64,000 nt of DNA, taken from NCBI GenBank assembly GCA_965276785.1, contig OZ255629.1, positions 2,418,001-2,482,000 on the forward strand, read 5' to 3'. This stretch comes from LMUY01 sp965276785. Its GTDB lineage: Bacteria > Pseudomonadota > Alphaproteobacteria > Acetobacterales > Acetobacteraceae. The translations under genes and the position numbers were made by a program. The notes below the pieces were generated by a model. That model saw nothing but the letters and a program-made list of their open reading frames with translations. It was not told the origin of the DNA and did not search any database. This document shows, one piece after another, positions 49,662 to 59,291 of the stretch; within the stretch, counting starts at the first letter, position 1; the number at the start of each line of letters is the position of its first letter.

Positions 49662-51713
49662 CTAGTGCGCAAGTTCGCTCACCAGCCGGTCAGCATGGTA
49701 GATATGGGCCAGCGCTTGGCGCAGAGCGGTCACGTCAACCGCCACGGCGCGGTTCTGGCTGCCGTCATAGCCAAAATCCCCACCCAGTGACTGAATGTTG
49801 CCGTCGAAGATCAGTCCAACCGCCTCGCCGTTGCGGTCGATGACCGGGGAGCCAGAGTTGCCGCCGATAATGTCATTGGTGGTCGCCATATCCAGCCGGG
49901 CCGCCCCATCCACGCGGGCCTTCGCCTCCAGCCAGCTCGGCGGCAGCGCGAATGGCTCGTTGCCGGTGGCTCGGGCACAAGCACCGGCGAAATCTGTGAA
50001 TGGAGCCACTGTCTTGCCGTCCTGGACGTAGCCCTTCACCGTGCCGTAGGACAGTCGCAGGGAAAACGTGGCGTCTGGATAATTCGCGGTGCCCTCCAGC
50101 GCGAACTTGGCTCGCGCAATAGCCGCCGCGTTTTGCGTAATCAGCGCTTTGACGTTGTTCTCATAATCTGCCCGCACGGCTCTGGCAGGGCCGTCGAGCC
50201 GGCGGACCAATTCCAGCATCGGATCGGCCGACGCGTCGATGGCCGCCGGGCCGCCGGCAAGTAGGCCGGCGCGCAGCTTTGGGTCTGCCAGCTTCGTGCC
50301 GTCCACAGCCTGCGCCGCGACCTGCTCCGGCGATTGGCGGCCGAGGATGGCGTGCACGTCCGGGTCGTCGGCGCCGAGATACTCGCGCACCTTGGTGAGC
50401 CGCCAGGCAATCTCGGTGCGGGCCAACTCGGGATAGAATGGGACGGCGGCGGTGATCTGCTGCCTGAGCGCCGGGGCGTTCGCGTCCTGAAAGTCGGACA
50501 AGCGCTGCGCGTCCGGCTTGCCGCTCTCAACGGCATAGCGGTTCAGCAGAACCGCTTCATGCAGCGTGTCGCCCGCGATGAAGCGGGGTAGTTGCTCGAG
50601 CAGCATATGGCGCTGGTAAATCGTCTTGTAGTGTTCGGTTGCCCGGGCGATCGCATCCCATGCGCCGTCAGCTTCGGCAAGCTTCGGGTCCGCGCTGACC
50701 CGGCTTCGCAACGCGGCCTCGGCCTTGGCGGCGTCTGGGATGATGGAGCCTTCGACGAGCGCCAGCTGCCGGCCCTTGAAGGCCTTGAGCGAATTTTCCC
50801 TGAAGAACAGGTCGGTTTTCGAGAATCGCTGCTGCTCCGTCCCCTTCGTGCTCAGCTCGGCCAACACGCCGCGCATCTCGGAATACAGGTCGAGGAGAAA
50901 TGGCTGCATCTGATCGCGGGTGAATTCCAACTGCGCCACCGTCTGCGCCCGCTCCGTGCCGCCTGGGTTGCCGGAGGTGAAGGTGATGTCACCGGCCTGC
51001 GCGCCCGCTTTGGAAAACCGCAGGAAGTCCGGCGAGGCAAGCGGTTTGCCATCTTGGTAAATCCGCACAAAGGCGGCATCGAGGGCATAGCGCGGGAAAT
51101 TGAAGTTGTCGGGATCGCCGCCGAAGTTTGCCGCCGCATCCTCCGGCGCCCAGACCAGCCGCAAATCCTGGTAGCGCCTAAAGGCATACAGGTCGTAGCG
51201 GGCGCCGTTGTAGAGGGTCACGACCTGGCAGCGCACGTCGCTACCGTTACCGCACCCACTCTGCACCTTGGCGATGGCGGCCCGCTCCGCATCGGCAAAG
51301 GCCCGCCCCGACTGGCCGGCAGTCGCATCCTGGATCGTCTTAGTCACGTCCGTGATGGCCGTGAGCTGGTTGGCCTCCAGCTCCGGGCAGGGCCTTTCGT
51401 CGGTCAACTGCAGGGCGGTAAAGCCGTTGGCGACATAGTCGTGGGCGGCGTCTGACGCAGCGCCGATGCAGAAGCGGGCGCAATGGTGGTTGGTCATCAC
51501 GAGGCCTTGCGGCGACACCAAGCTAGCCGAACAGCCTTGCGCCAGCCGGACGGAGGACAGCCGGACGTGGTCCAACCACGCTTTGTCTGGGGCCCAGCCG
51601 TATTTCGCCCGCATCGCGGCAGTCGGGAAATTGTCGAATGTCCACATCCCCTCGTCCGCGAACGCCGGAGTGGACAGCAGCGCGAGAATAAGGCTTACCC
51701 TGAAAACGTTCAC
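49662..51713 (-). CDS. S46-family dipeptidyl peptidase (DPP7/DPP11-like)
   Basis: The 683-residue periplasmic enzyme has a signal peptide (VNVFRVSLILALLSTPAFA, cleavage near 19). It carries the chymotrypsin-fold residues of S46: His in MTNHHC (76-77), Asp in GDPDNFNFPRY and Ser in GGNSGSPVI near the C-terminus. Members release dipeptides from N-termini, with specificity set by a helical domain. The start is GTG 51713. Together with the prolyl oligopeptidase, the S10-S53 fusion and the peptide ATPases, it points to peptide use. Confidence 0.93.
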   Translation of the reverse strand: MNVFRVSLILALLSTPAFADEGMWTFDNFPTAAMRAKYGWAPDKAWLDHVRLSSVRLAQGCSASLVSPQGLVMTNHHCARFCIGAASDAAHDYVANGFTALQLTDERPCPELEANQLTAITDVTKTIQDATAGQSGRAFADAERAAIAKVQSGCGNGSDVRCQVVTLYNGARYDLYAFRRYQDLRLVWAPEDAAANFGGDPDNFNFPRYALDAAFVRIYQDGKPLASPDFLRFSKAGAQAGDITFTSGNPGGTERAQTVAQLEFTRDQMQPFLLDLYSEMRGVLAELSTKGTEQQRFSKTDLFFRENSLKAFKGRQLALVEGSIIPDAAKAEAALRSRVSADPKLAEADGAWDAIARATEHYKTIYQRHMLLEQLPRFIAGDTLHEAVLLNRYAVESGKPDAQRLSDFQDANAPALRQQITAAVPFYPELARTEIAWRLTKVREYLGADDPDVHAILGRQSPEQVAAQAVDGTKLADPKLRAGLLAGGPAAIDASADPMLELVRRLDGPARAVRADYENNVKALITQNAAAIARAKFALEGTANYPDATFSLRLSYGTVKGYVQDGKTVAPFTDFAGACARATGNEPFALPPSWLEAKARVDGAARLDMATTNDIIGGNSGSPVIDRNGEAVGLIFDGNIQSLGGDFGYDGSQNRAVAVDVTALRQALAHIYHADRLVSELAH

Positions 51714-52618
51714 GATGTATCCCTAACCGTCGCGGAATTGCAGACCTTTTCCCGCGTCCGTGCAACGGCGGAGATATCCAACTCGGCGACCGCTCACCGA
51801 TTCAATCCAACGCAATTTGTCGCGCAGGATGTCGAGGAGAACCGCGACCGGCCGCGGCCGGTCATGACCGACTCTGACTTCGAGGTCATCTGCAGCGATG
51901 GCCCGAACGCATCCCAAAGACGTTATCAGAACGGCTGGACGCTTGTGCCTAGAAGCCGGCAGGCCTGTAGCGGTTATCCCGCCGCAAGACGACTATCGAG
52001 CAAATAACGACAGCATGCCAAGTATAATGTAGATTTATGCGGCGAAAGAGATTCTTATTTTCGCTATGCGTGAAATCTGAGACCGCCCGGACGGCCTGAT
52101 GCGGCGAGCGGGCTGCTCGCGCGCATCTGAACCTTGCTCGGCACGGCGGATTGGCTCATGCGGACCCCCGGCTACGTGCGCCTGTCGCTCGACCCGGCGA
52201 TCGGGCTGAACCGTTACGGCTCTAGTCTGAGGCCCCTCCCCTCGGTCGCCGCCTTCACGTCCGACACCGCCTCGTCACCCTCCGAACGCGGGTTAGCTGC
52301 CACTGAGCGATGCGGCACACGGTACTGTCCGAGATCGTGACCGACGCCCACGCGGCCGGGAACGCGCTGGCGGGGGTGCGCGGCGCCCTGCTCGACGCTA
52401 CCCCTTCGCCTTCCGCTGCCAAGCGTGCCGCAATAGACCATGGCAACGCCGCTTCCCTGTTTCCCGCGGCCGGACCGAAGCCGTGACGCGAGTGGATCTC
52501 AATACCAATGAGCACTGGCGACGCAACAACGATGCCAACGGTCACCATGACGACCCGCAAAGGCGAGGACGCAATCGGCAGAAAGCAAGTGTTGCCCAGC
52601 CTGGCAGCGTTACCCACC
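51714..52618. other. Non-coding or decayed region, about 900 bp
   Basis: No intact gene can be supported. Two plus-strand fragments look like remnants: 52146-52340 contains TPGYVRLSLDPAIGLNRYG, and 52310-52486 (58 codons) contains HTVLSEIVTDAHAAGNALAG. They are in different frames but abut, as if one gene had shifted. The stretch 51990-52070 is noticeably AT-richer than the rest. The original gene is not identified. Confidence 0.45.
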
Positions 52619-53605
52619 CTACTCCGTGAAGGGTGGGGAGATTAGCCCGCCGGCGGTTGCAAGTGCGTTCGGGCCGCGCGGCAGGTTCAGTGGCGAGCCA
52701 GCGCCGAGAGTGCGGCGGTAGATGTCGGCGTAGCTGCCGGCGGACGCGAGCATGGCGGCCTGCCAGCCGTCGGGAAGGCCAAGGGGCGCTGCTGGCAGCG
52801 GCAGCGGGTCGGCGCCGCCGCCGGGGCCGGGTTGTCCCAGCGTTTCGGCCCGCTGCAGCGTGGCGACCGCCCAGGCGACGGCGGCACTCCATTGGCTGTC
52901 GCTAAGCGGGGTGGCTGCCAGGATCGGATTGGAGCCGACAGAATCGGGCAGCAGCCGGGCTGGGTGGCCGTCGGCATTGGCCTGCAAGGCAAGCGCGGCC
53001 AAGCGCGGCAGTTCGGCTAGCACGGCGTCGCAATGGCCGTTGTAGAAGCCGTCTTGCATCTCTTCGGCCTCCTGGAACGGCACGAAGCGGATCGCCACGG
53101 CTTGGGCGGCGAACCAGGCGCGCAGCGTGCGTTCCGGCCCGGTGCCGGGCTCGGCGCAGACGCGTTGGCCGCTTAAATCCTCCAGACGCTGGGCGGCCGA
53201 ACCGGCATGAATCATGGCACCCGAGTCGAGGAAGAACACGGGCGGCCCCGGCAGCACCGACGCCAGCAGGTTCTGCGCCAGCGTCTCGGGCACGGTGAGG
53301 AATGCCACGGCATCGTCGCCGCGGCGGACCGGGCTGAAACTGGCCGCAGCGTCCGTGTAGCCGTGGAATTGGCTGCGGCCATGCCGGCCGAGCACGGCTG
53401 TCGCCATCGCCCGGCACAGTTCGACCTCCAGCCCCTGCCAACTGCCGTCCCGCGCCGGGAAGGCCAGGCCAGGACGGACCTCGCCGCCGCAACGCAGCAC
53501 GCCCTCGCTGCGGATACGGTCGAGCACATCCCCGGCGGTGGCGGCTCTCCCAGCCGCCAGCCAAGCGGCCAAGGCTGCCGCCCCGAGAACAGCGGCAAAC
53601 CGCAT
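52619..53605 (-). CDS. Amino-acid ABC transporter substrate-binding protein (AapJ-like, SBP family 3)
   Basis: The 328-residue protein has a signal peptide (about 1-24) and starts its mature part with GDVLDRIRSEGVLRCGG, the usual opening of family 3 binding proteins. GSWQGLEVELCRAMATAVLG, TPLSDSQW and SYADIYRRTLGAGSPLNLPRGPN match general L-amino acid binding proteins, including the terminal LPRGxN. Permease and ATPase genes are not adjacent. It may work with distant components or act as a sensor. The start is ATG 53605. Confidence 0.88.
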   Translation of the reverse strand: MRFAAVLGAAALAAWLAAGRAATAGDVLDRIRSEGVLRCGGEVRPGLAFPARDGSWQGLEVELCRAMATAVLGRHGRSQFHGYTDAAASFSPVRRGDDAVAFLTVPETLAQNLLASVLPGPPVFFLDSGAMIHAGSAAQRLEDLSGQRVCAEPGTGPERTLRAWFAAQAVAIRFVPFQEAEEMQDGFYNGHCDAVLAELPRLAALALQANADGHPARLLPDSVGSNPILAATPLSDSQWSAAVAWAVATLQRAETLGQPGPGGGADPLPLPAAPLGLPDGWQAAMLASAGSYADIYRRTLGAGSPLNLPRGPNALATAGGLISPPFTE

Positions 53606-53608
53606 CGC

Positions 53609-54697
53609 TCAGGCGGCGCGCGCGTCCGCGGGACGTGCGACGGCCGTCCTGCGCCCGAGCCAGTTCAGCAGCGGACGTTCCACCCCGAGGTGCAGCACCA
53701 GGCCGGCGAGGGTGGCCACGCCTGCCATCAAAGTAAAAGCGATGGCGGCCGGCAGATGGTTGGCGGCGCCACTGGACCAGGCCAGCTTGGCCAGCAGCGA
53801 CAAGGCTAAGAAATGCACGAGATAGATGGCGTAGGAGGCATCACCGAGCAACGTGAGCCATTGGGGCACGCGCAGCCGTCCTTGCGCTTGAAGCTGCACC
53901 GCGCCGAGCAGCGCCAAGGTCGCGCCGAAACCGAACAGCAGGGTCTGCCAAACCTCGGCGATCCGGTGCCAATAATCCTCGTCTGCGCCCATGAGCAACA
54001 TGACCGCCACGCCCAGCAGCACCATGGCGGTGGGGAGCGGCACGGCGCGGCGCTGCAGGAACATCCGCGCGGCGATGCCGAAGCCGAACAGCAGATGCAG
54101 GTAGGAGAAGTAGAGCGGAAGCAGCCGCCCGCTGCCGACCGGGTCCGTGGTCTGAGTCGAGGCCACAAACCAGAGTCCAAGTGCCACAAAGCCGATCCGG
54201 GTGCGCCAGATCACCAGGGCGAATAAGGCGTAGAACAGGATTTCGTGAAACAAGGTCCAGGACACCTCGACCACCTGATACGGCGTTTGCAGGTGCACCA
54301 GCAGCACGGAGCTGAGGATGACCTCGGGCTGCGATTCCCAACCGTAGCCAAAACTCCTCACCAGCAGATAAGCCGGCAGGACGAGCAGCAAGACAAACCA
54401 GTAGATCGGGTAGATGCGCCGGAACCGCTTCCACAGATAGCTCTTCACCCGGTCCGGGCGGTCCAGATCCTGTAGATGAGCGTGGTACATGATGAAGCCG
54501 GACAGCACGAAAAAGAACGTGACGCCGCTATTGCCGAAGTCGAACACGCCGCCGAGCGGCACAACGTGCCAATATTTGGGGTTCTGAAAGATAGAACGGC
54601 TGGTGTGGAACAGCACCACCAATATCGCGGCAATGGCGCGGCCTGCTTGGAGGCTGGTCAGGCTCCGGGGGAGCCGCAATGATGCTGTTTTTTGCAT
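53609..54697 (-). CDS. Acyltransferase 3 family membrane protein
   Basis: The 362-residue protein has about ten membrane segments with N-terminal SLQAGRAIAAILVVLFHTSR (conserved His), GNSGVTFFFVLSGFIMYH, SWTLFHEILFYALFA and the terminal ERPLLNWL. Members acetylate or otherwise acylate exopolysaccharides, LPS or nodulation factors. It lies 3 nt upstream of the binding-protein gene on the same strand. The substrate is unknown. Confidence 0.9.
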   Translation of the reverse strand: MQKTASLRLPRSLTSLQAGRAIAAILVVLFHTSRSIFQNPKYWHVVPLGGVFDFGNSGVTFFFVLSGFIMYHAHLQDLDRPDRVKSYLWKRFRRIYPIYWFVLLLVLPAYLLVRSFGYGWESQPEVILSSVLLVHLQTPYQVVEVSWTLFHEILFYALFALVIWRTRIGFVALGLWFVASTQTTDPVGSGRLLPLYFSYLHLLFGFGIAARMFLQRRAVPLPTAMVLLGVAVMLLMGADEDYWHRIAEVWQTLLFGFGATLALLGAVQLQAQGRLRVPQWLTLLGDASYAIYLVHFLALSLLAKLAWSSGAANHLPAAIAFTLMAGVATLAGLVLHLGVERPLLNWLGRRTAVARPADARAA

Positions 54698-54740
54698 CCG
54701 CCGCTAGTACATTGGTGTTGTGGCAGTGTCTACCCGCCGG

Positions 54741-55460
54741 TCAGCCGAACAGGCGAACCAGCCAAGTCCCGACTGCGAGGCAGGTGCCGAAAGGCACGAC
54801 GGTGGTGGCCTGCAAACCGCCGCCGCGCACCAGCGCCACCAGGATGCCAGCGCAGGCGGCGATTAGCAGCACTGGGCCGAGACCTGATAACCCCACCCAA
54901 GCCCCCGCCGCTGCCAGCAGCTTCGCATCGCCGCCACCGAGGCCGTCGCGGCCGCGTAGCGCGCGGTAGCCGATCGCAAGCAGTTGCAGTGCGGCATAGC
55001 CCAGCGCGGCGGCGACGGCGTGGCCGGTCGCCTCCGCCGGGTCAAGCCAGGCGGTGGCGCCGAGCCCCGCCAGCAACAGCGGCAGGGTGAGCGCGTCCGG
55101 CAGCCGCAGGTGCGTCCAATCGATCCAGGCCAGGGCGAGCAGGGCCCAACCGAGCCCGCAATCGGCCCAGAGCGTCGCCGGGTCCGGTTCTGCCGTCACT
55201 GCGCTGGCAGCGACGGCAACAGCGGCGAGCTCGATCCAGAGATGCGCCGGTGCGATCGGGCCACCACAACCGCGGCACCGGCCGCGCTGCCACATGAAGC
55301 TGACGAACGGCACCAATTCCGCCGCGGAGAGCACCCGGCCGCACCGCTCGCAGCAGGAGCGGGCGAACACCACCGGCCGGCCCTCTGGCAGGCGGCGCAC
55401 TAACACGCCTAGAAAGCTGCCAACGAACGGTGCGGCCAGCAAAGGGAGCCAAGGTGTCAC
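54741..55460 (-). CDS. gspO: Prepilin peptidase/methyltransferase (GspO/PilD)
   Basis: The protein of about 239 residues has the N-terminal cytosolic zinc motif (CCERCGRVLS...CRGCGGP), a set of membrane helices and both catalytic Asp motifs: IDWTHLRLPD and GGGDAKLLAA. It cleaves and N-methylates type II secretion pseudopilins such as GspH and GspI encoded across the divergent promoter. I chose GTG 55460 (VTPWLPLLAAPFVGSF), since a TTG at 55496 adds an atypical leader. The gap to gspE is only 49 nt. Confidence 0.92.
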   Translation of the reverse strand: MTPWLPLLAAPFVGSFLGVLVRRLPEGRPVVFARSCCERCGRVLSAAELVPFVSFMWQRGRCRGCGGPIAPAHLWIELAAVAVAASAVTAEPDPATLWADCGLGWALLALAWIDWTHLRLPDALTLPLLLAGLGATAWLDPAEATGHAVAAALGYAALQLLAIGYRALRGRDGLGGGDAKLLAAAGAWVGLSGLGPVLLIAACAGILVALVRGGGLQATTVVPFGTCLAVGTWLVRLFG

Positions 55461-55509
55461 GGGACGGCCATTGGCATCCTGCGGCTGCCGGCACAAGTAT
55501 AGGGGTCTG

Positions 55510-57234
55510 ATGGATCAGCCGCTGCCTTTACACGCCGAGCCGCAATCGCCCGAGCAGGCCGCCGAAGCTGTGGTCGCGCTGCTTGAGTCGCATGGCCAGT
55601 GCGATGCGCGCACGGCCGAGCGGGCGCGGCGGGTGGCGGCGGAGAATGGGCAGCGGCTCGACCGGGTGCTGCTCCAGCTCGGCCTGGTCAACGAGCGGGA
55701 CTTGGCGGCCGCCTTCGCCACGCTACTGGGCCTTTCAGTGGCCGGGGCGAGCCGGTATCCGGCCGAGGCGGTATTACCGGAGCAACTGGCCGCGCGTTTC
55801 CTCCGCCATGCCCGCGCCGTGCCGGTGGCGCGCGAGGGGGACATACTGGTGCTGGCGATGGCCGACCCGCTGGACCGGTTCGCGCCCGCCGCGGTAGCCG
55901 CGGCGACCGGATGCGCGGTGCAGGTGGAAGTCGCCATCCCGATCGAAATGGAAGCCGCGTTCAACCGGCTGTATCCCGAGGAGGCTGCACCGGCCAGCCA
56001 CGCCGACCTGACCCCCGGCGGCGAAGGGCTGGAGGAGGACACCGAACGGCTGAAGGACCTCGCAAGCGAGGCGCCGGTGATCCGGCTGGTGAACCAGATC
56101 ATCCAGCGCGCGGTGGAGACCCAGGCATCGGACATCCATATCGAGCCGTTCGAAGACCGCTTGCGCGTGCGCTACCGCTATGACGGGGTGCTGCATGAGG
56201 CGGACAGCCCGTCGGTGCGGCTGGCGCCGGCGATCATCTCGCGCATCAAGATCATGTCGCGGCTGGATATTGCCGAGCGGCGCCTGCCGCAGGATGGGCG
56301 CATCAAGCTGGCGGTGCGGGGCAGCGAGGTGGATTTCCGCGTTTCCACCATCCCCTCGTTGCACGGCGAGACGGTGGTGCTGCGGGTGCTGGACCGCTCG
56401 GCCGTGTCGCTGGATTACGCCACGCTGGGGCTGGACGAGCGGATCGTCGGGCGGCTGAAGCAGACCTTCGAGCTGCCCAACGGGATCGTATTGGTGACCG
56501 GGCCAACCGGTAGCGGCAAGACCACGACGCTCTACACTGGGCTGACCGGGCTGAACGCCATCACCCGCAAAGTGGTGACGGTGGAGGACCCGATTGAGTA
56601 TCAGCTTCGCGGGATCAACCAGATTCAGGTCAAGCCGCAGATCGGGCTCACCTTCGCCACGCTGCTGCGCTCGATCCTGCGGCAGGATCCGGACGTGATC
56701 ATGGTGGGCGAAATCCGCGACGGCGAGACGGTGCAGATCGCGGTGCAAGCGGCGCTGACCGGGCATTTGGTGCTGTCTACGGTGCATACCAACTCGGCTG
56801 CTACCACCGTCGCGCGCCTGCGTGATATGGGGCTGGAGGATTACCTGATGACGGCGGTGCTGCGCGGTATCCTGGCGCAGCGGCTGGTGCGACGGCTTTG
56901 CACCCACTGCCGCCGGTCGGCCACCGCCGCACCCGAGATGGTGCGGCGTTTTGGGCTGGACCGGCATTGCGAGGGAGCGCCCGTGCTATGGCACCCGGTT
57001 GGCTGCCCGCAGTGCCGCGGCACGGGGTATCGCGGGCGGCAGGCCATCGCGGAGTATTTGGAGCCGGACGCCACCATCGAGCGGCTGATTTTTACGCGCG
57101 CCGACAGCTCCGAGATAGAGCGCGCGGCGGTGGCCGCCGGCATGGTGACGATGTTCGATGCCGGCGTGGCGGCGGCCGTGGCCGGCACCACAACGATTGA
57201 GGAAGTGGTGCGCTCGATCCGGGCGGAAGCCTGA
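55510..57234 (+). CDS. gspE: Type II secretion ATPase GspE
   Basis: The 574-residue ATPase has an N1/N2-type N-terminal region, Walker A GPTGSGKTT (about 330-338), Asp box SILRQDPDVIMVGEIRDGET, His box TGHLVLSTVHTN and a tetracysteine zinc motif (CTHC...CPQC). It powers pseudopilus assembly. The start ATG 55510 is on the plus strand opposite gspO; a longer in-frame extension runs antisense through gspO and is rejected. The stop overlaps gspF (TGATG). Confidence 0.95.
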   Translation: MDQPLPLHAEPQSPEQAAEAVVALLESHGQCDARTAERARRVAAENGQRLDRVLLQLGLVNERDLAAAFATLLGLSVAGASRYPAEAVLPEQLAARFLRHARAVPVAREGDILVLAMADPLDRFAPAAVAAATGCAVQVEVAIPIEMEAAFNRLYPEEAAPASHADLTPGGEGLEEDTERLKDLASEAPVIRLVNQIIQRAVETQASDIHIEPFEDRLRVRYRYDGVLHEADSPSVRLAPAIISRIKIMSRLDIAERRLPQDGRIKLAVRGSEVDFRVSTIPSLHGETVVLRVLDRSAVSLDYATLGLDERIVGRLKQTFELPNGIVLVTGPTGSGKTTTLYTGLTGLNAITRKVVTVEDPIEYQLRGINQIQVKPQIGLTFATLLRSILRQDPDVIMVGEIRDGETVQIAVQAALTGHLVLSTVHTNSAATTVARLRDMGLEDYLMTAVLRGILAQRLVRRLCTHCRRSATAAPEMVRRFGLDRHCEGAPVLWHPVGCPQCRGTGYRGRQAIAEYLEPDATIERLIFTRADSSEIERAAVAAGMVTMFDAGVAAAVAGTTTIEEVVRSIRAEA

Positions 57235-58457
57235 TGCCGCTCTACCAATACACCGCCATCGACCCGGCGGGTGCTTTGGCCCGTGGCGAAATGGAGGCCA
57301 CTGACGAGGCGGCGGTGATCCGCGCCTTGCAGCGCGCCGGGTCTATCCCCGTGCGGGCGGTGCCGGCGAAACCGGCGGGGCTGAGCGGGCTGCTGAGCCT
57401 GGAACTGGGCCGCGGCGAGGCGTTGAGCCGGGGCGAGCTCACCAACATAACGCGGGAATTGTCGCTGATGCTGGGGGCGGGGCAGGATATCGACCGGGCG
57501 CTGCGCTTCCTAGTGGAGACGGCGCCGAACCGCCGTGTGGCCGCCGTGCTGGGCCGGGTGCGCGATACGGTGCGCGACGGCAAGCCGCTGGCGGTGGCGC
57601 TGGCGGGGCAGCCGCGGTCGTTTCCGCGGCTCTATATCGGCTTGGTGCGCGCGGGGGAGGCGGGGGGCACGCTGCCTGCCACGCTGGACCGGCTGGCCAC
57701 GCTGATGGAGCGGGAGCGCTCGCTTTCGTCTACGGTGAAGTCGGCGATGATCTACCCCGCGCTGCTGCTGGCGGCGGCGGTCGGGTCCATCACCCTGTTG
57801 CTGACCGAGGTGTTGCCGCAGTTCGTGCCGCTGTTCGAGCAGAACGGCGCCAGCTTGCCGCGCTCCACCCAGTTGCTGATCGATTTCGGCGCTGTAGTTT
57901 CGTCCTATGGGCTCTATGCGCTGATCCTGGTGCTGGTGGGTGTGTTGGCGGTGCGCCAGGCGTTGCAGCGGCCCGGGCCGCGGCTGACGGCGGACCGGCT
58001 GTTGCTGCGGCTGCCGGTGGTGGGCGGGCTGGCGCGCGAGGTGCTGGCGGCGCGGTTCACCCGCACGCTTGGCACGCTGCTGACCAACGGCGTGCCGTTG
58101 ATCGCGGCGCTCGGGATCGTGGCCGAGGCGGTGGGCAACCGTGCCGGCGAAGCGGCGGTGGAGGCGGCGAGCCGCAGCGCCAAGGGGGGCGCTGGCCTGT
58201 CAGCGCCGCTGGCGGCGGCGGGTGTGATGCCGCCGCGCACCATCTATTTACTGCGGCTGGGCGAGGAGACGGCCTCGCTCGGTCCCATGGCGCTGCGCGC
58301 GGCGGAGATCCATGAGGAAAAGACCCGGCTCGGCGTGGGCCGGCTGGTGTCGCTGCTGGTGCCGGTGATCACCATCGTGATGGGTGCCGCGATCGCGGCG
58401 ATCGTGTCCTCGCTGCTGATGGCGATGCTGAGCCTGAACGACCTGGCTTCGGGATGA
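57234..58457 (+). CDS. gspF: Type II secretion inner-membrane protein GspF
   Basis: The 407-residue protein has the duplicated cytosolic helical domain and three membrane segments of GspF/PilC. It starts MPLYQYTAIDPAGALARGEMEA, followed by RELSLMLGAGQDIDRALRFL and PVVGGLAREVLAARFTRTLGTLLTNGVPL. It forms the assembly platform core. It is coupled to gspE by TGATG and to gspH by ATGA. Confidence 0.95.
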   Translation: MPLYQYTAIDPAGALARGEMEATDEAAVIRALQRAGSIPVRAVPAKPAGLSGLLSLELGRGEALSRGELTNITRELSLMLGAGQDIDRALRFLVETAPNRRVAAVLGRVRDTVRDGKPLAVALAGQPRSFPRLYIGLVRAGEAGGTLPATLDRLATLMERERSLSSTVKSAMIYPALLLAAAVGSITLLLTEVLPQFVPLFEQNGASLPRSTQLLIDFGAVVSSYGLYALILVLVGVLAVRQALQRPGPRLTADRLLLRLPVVGGLAREVLAARFTRTLGTLLTNGVPLIAALGIVAEAVGNRAGEAAVEAASRSAKGGAGLSAPLAAAGVMPPRTIYLLRLGEETASLGPMALRAAEIHEEKTRLGVGRLVSLLVPVITIVMGAAIAAIVSSLLMAMLSLNDLASG

Positions 58458-58885
58458 CGGTCCCCGTCGCGCCTGCGGGAGAGCGGGAGCGGGGCTTCAC
58501 CCTGCTTGAAATGTTGATCGTGATCGCGATCCTGGGGCTGGTGGCGGGGCTGGTGTTGGCGCGGGGGCCGATGCGCAGCGCTGGCTTGAACGCGCGCTCC
58601 GCTGCCACCCTGCTGGCGGGATCGCTGCGCGCGGCCCGGTCCGAGGCGATTGCCACCGACCAGCCGGTGGCGGTGAGGATCGACGGGCCGGCCGGGCTGG
58701 TGCAGATCGGCGCCCGGCCGCCGCAGCGCTTGGGCGCGCAACTGGTCTCGCCCGAACGGCCGATTGTGTTCGCTCCGGATGGCAGCTCCAGCGGCGGACA
58801 GATCGTGGTGGCCGCCGGGCCGCTGCGCCGCCTGGTGGCGGTGGATTGGCTCACCGGCCGTGTCAGCATCGCGGATGCGCAGTAA
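58454..58885 (+). CDS. gspH: Type II secretion minor pseudopilin GspH
   Basis: The 143-residue protein has a type IV prepilin leader ending in G and FTLLEMLIVIAILGLVAGLVL (processing before Phe, about residue 15), followed by a beta-rich domain (LLAGSLRAARSEAIATDQPVAV) typical of GspH. It is a substrate of the divergent GspO. The major pseudopilin gene gspG, which normally lies between gspF and gspH, is absent here. Confidence 0.85.
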   Translation: MTVPVAPAGERERGFTLLEMLIVIAILGLVAGLVLARGPMRSAGLNARSAATLLAGSLRAARSEAIATDQPVAVRIDGPAGLVQIGARPPQRLGAQLVSPERPIVFAPDGSSSGGQIVVAAGPLRRLVAVDWLTGRVSIADAQ

Positions 58886-59288
58886 GCAACCGGGCGGGTT
58901 CACGCTGCTGGAGGTGCTGGTCGCGTTCATCATCGCGGCGTTGGCGCTGGCGGCGCTGTTCCGCGGCGGATTGGGCGGGTTGCAGGCGGCAACGGTGGCC
59001 GGGCGCTATGCCGAAGCGGTGTCGCGCGCGCAGTCCCACTTGGCCGCCGCCAGCGTGGGAGACGCGCTGGTGGCCAGCGACCGGCAGGGCGATGAGGGAC
59101 AAGGCTTCCACTGGCGCGTCCGCATCGCGCCCATGGCCACCGCCTTGGCCGACCCGGCTTTACGCAGTGGGCCGGTGCTGGCGCTGTATGCCGTCAGCGC
59201 CGCCGAATCCTGGTTGGAGGACGGGCATACGCGGGTGGTGCAGTTGAACACGGAGGTCGCCGCCACCGCGCCAGCGCCGCCGCCATAA
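58875..59288 (+). CDS. gspI: Type II secretion minor pseudopilin GspI
   Basis: The 137-residue protein begins MRSKQPGGFTLLEVLVAFIIAALALAALF, with a short GspI-type leader cleaved before Phe9, followed by a beta domain with HWRVRIAPM. It overlaps gspH by 11 nt. The expected gspJ and gspK do not follow; instead a degenerate minus-strand pseudogene starts 4 nt downstream. The cluster therefore appears cut at this point. Confidence 0.85.
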   Translation: MRSKQPGGFTLLEVLVAFIIAALALAALFRGGLGGLQAATVAGRYAEAVSRAQSHLAAASVGDALVASDRQGDEGQGFHWRVRIAPMATALADPALRSGPVLALYAVSAAESWLEDGHTRVVQLNTEVAATAPAPPP

Positions 59289-59291
59289 GCG

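Noticed and set aside
51483..52007. Plus-strand frame over the start of the S46 peptidase
   Set aside because: It begins antisense to the peptidase signal region and continues into decayed DNA, with no domain or RBS.
55054..55509. N-terminal extension of GspE
   Set aside because: It is antisense to the prepilin peptidase gene and lacks GspE character; ATG 55510 gives the standard start.
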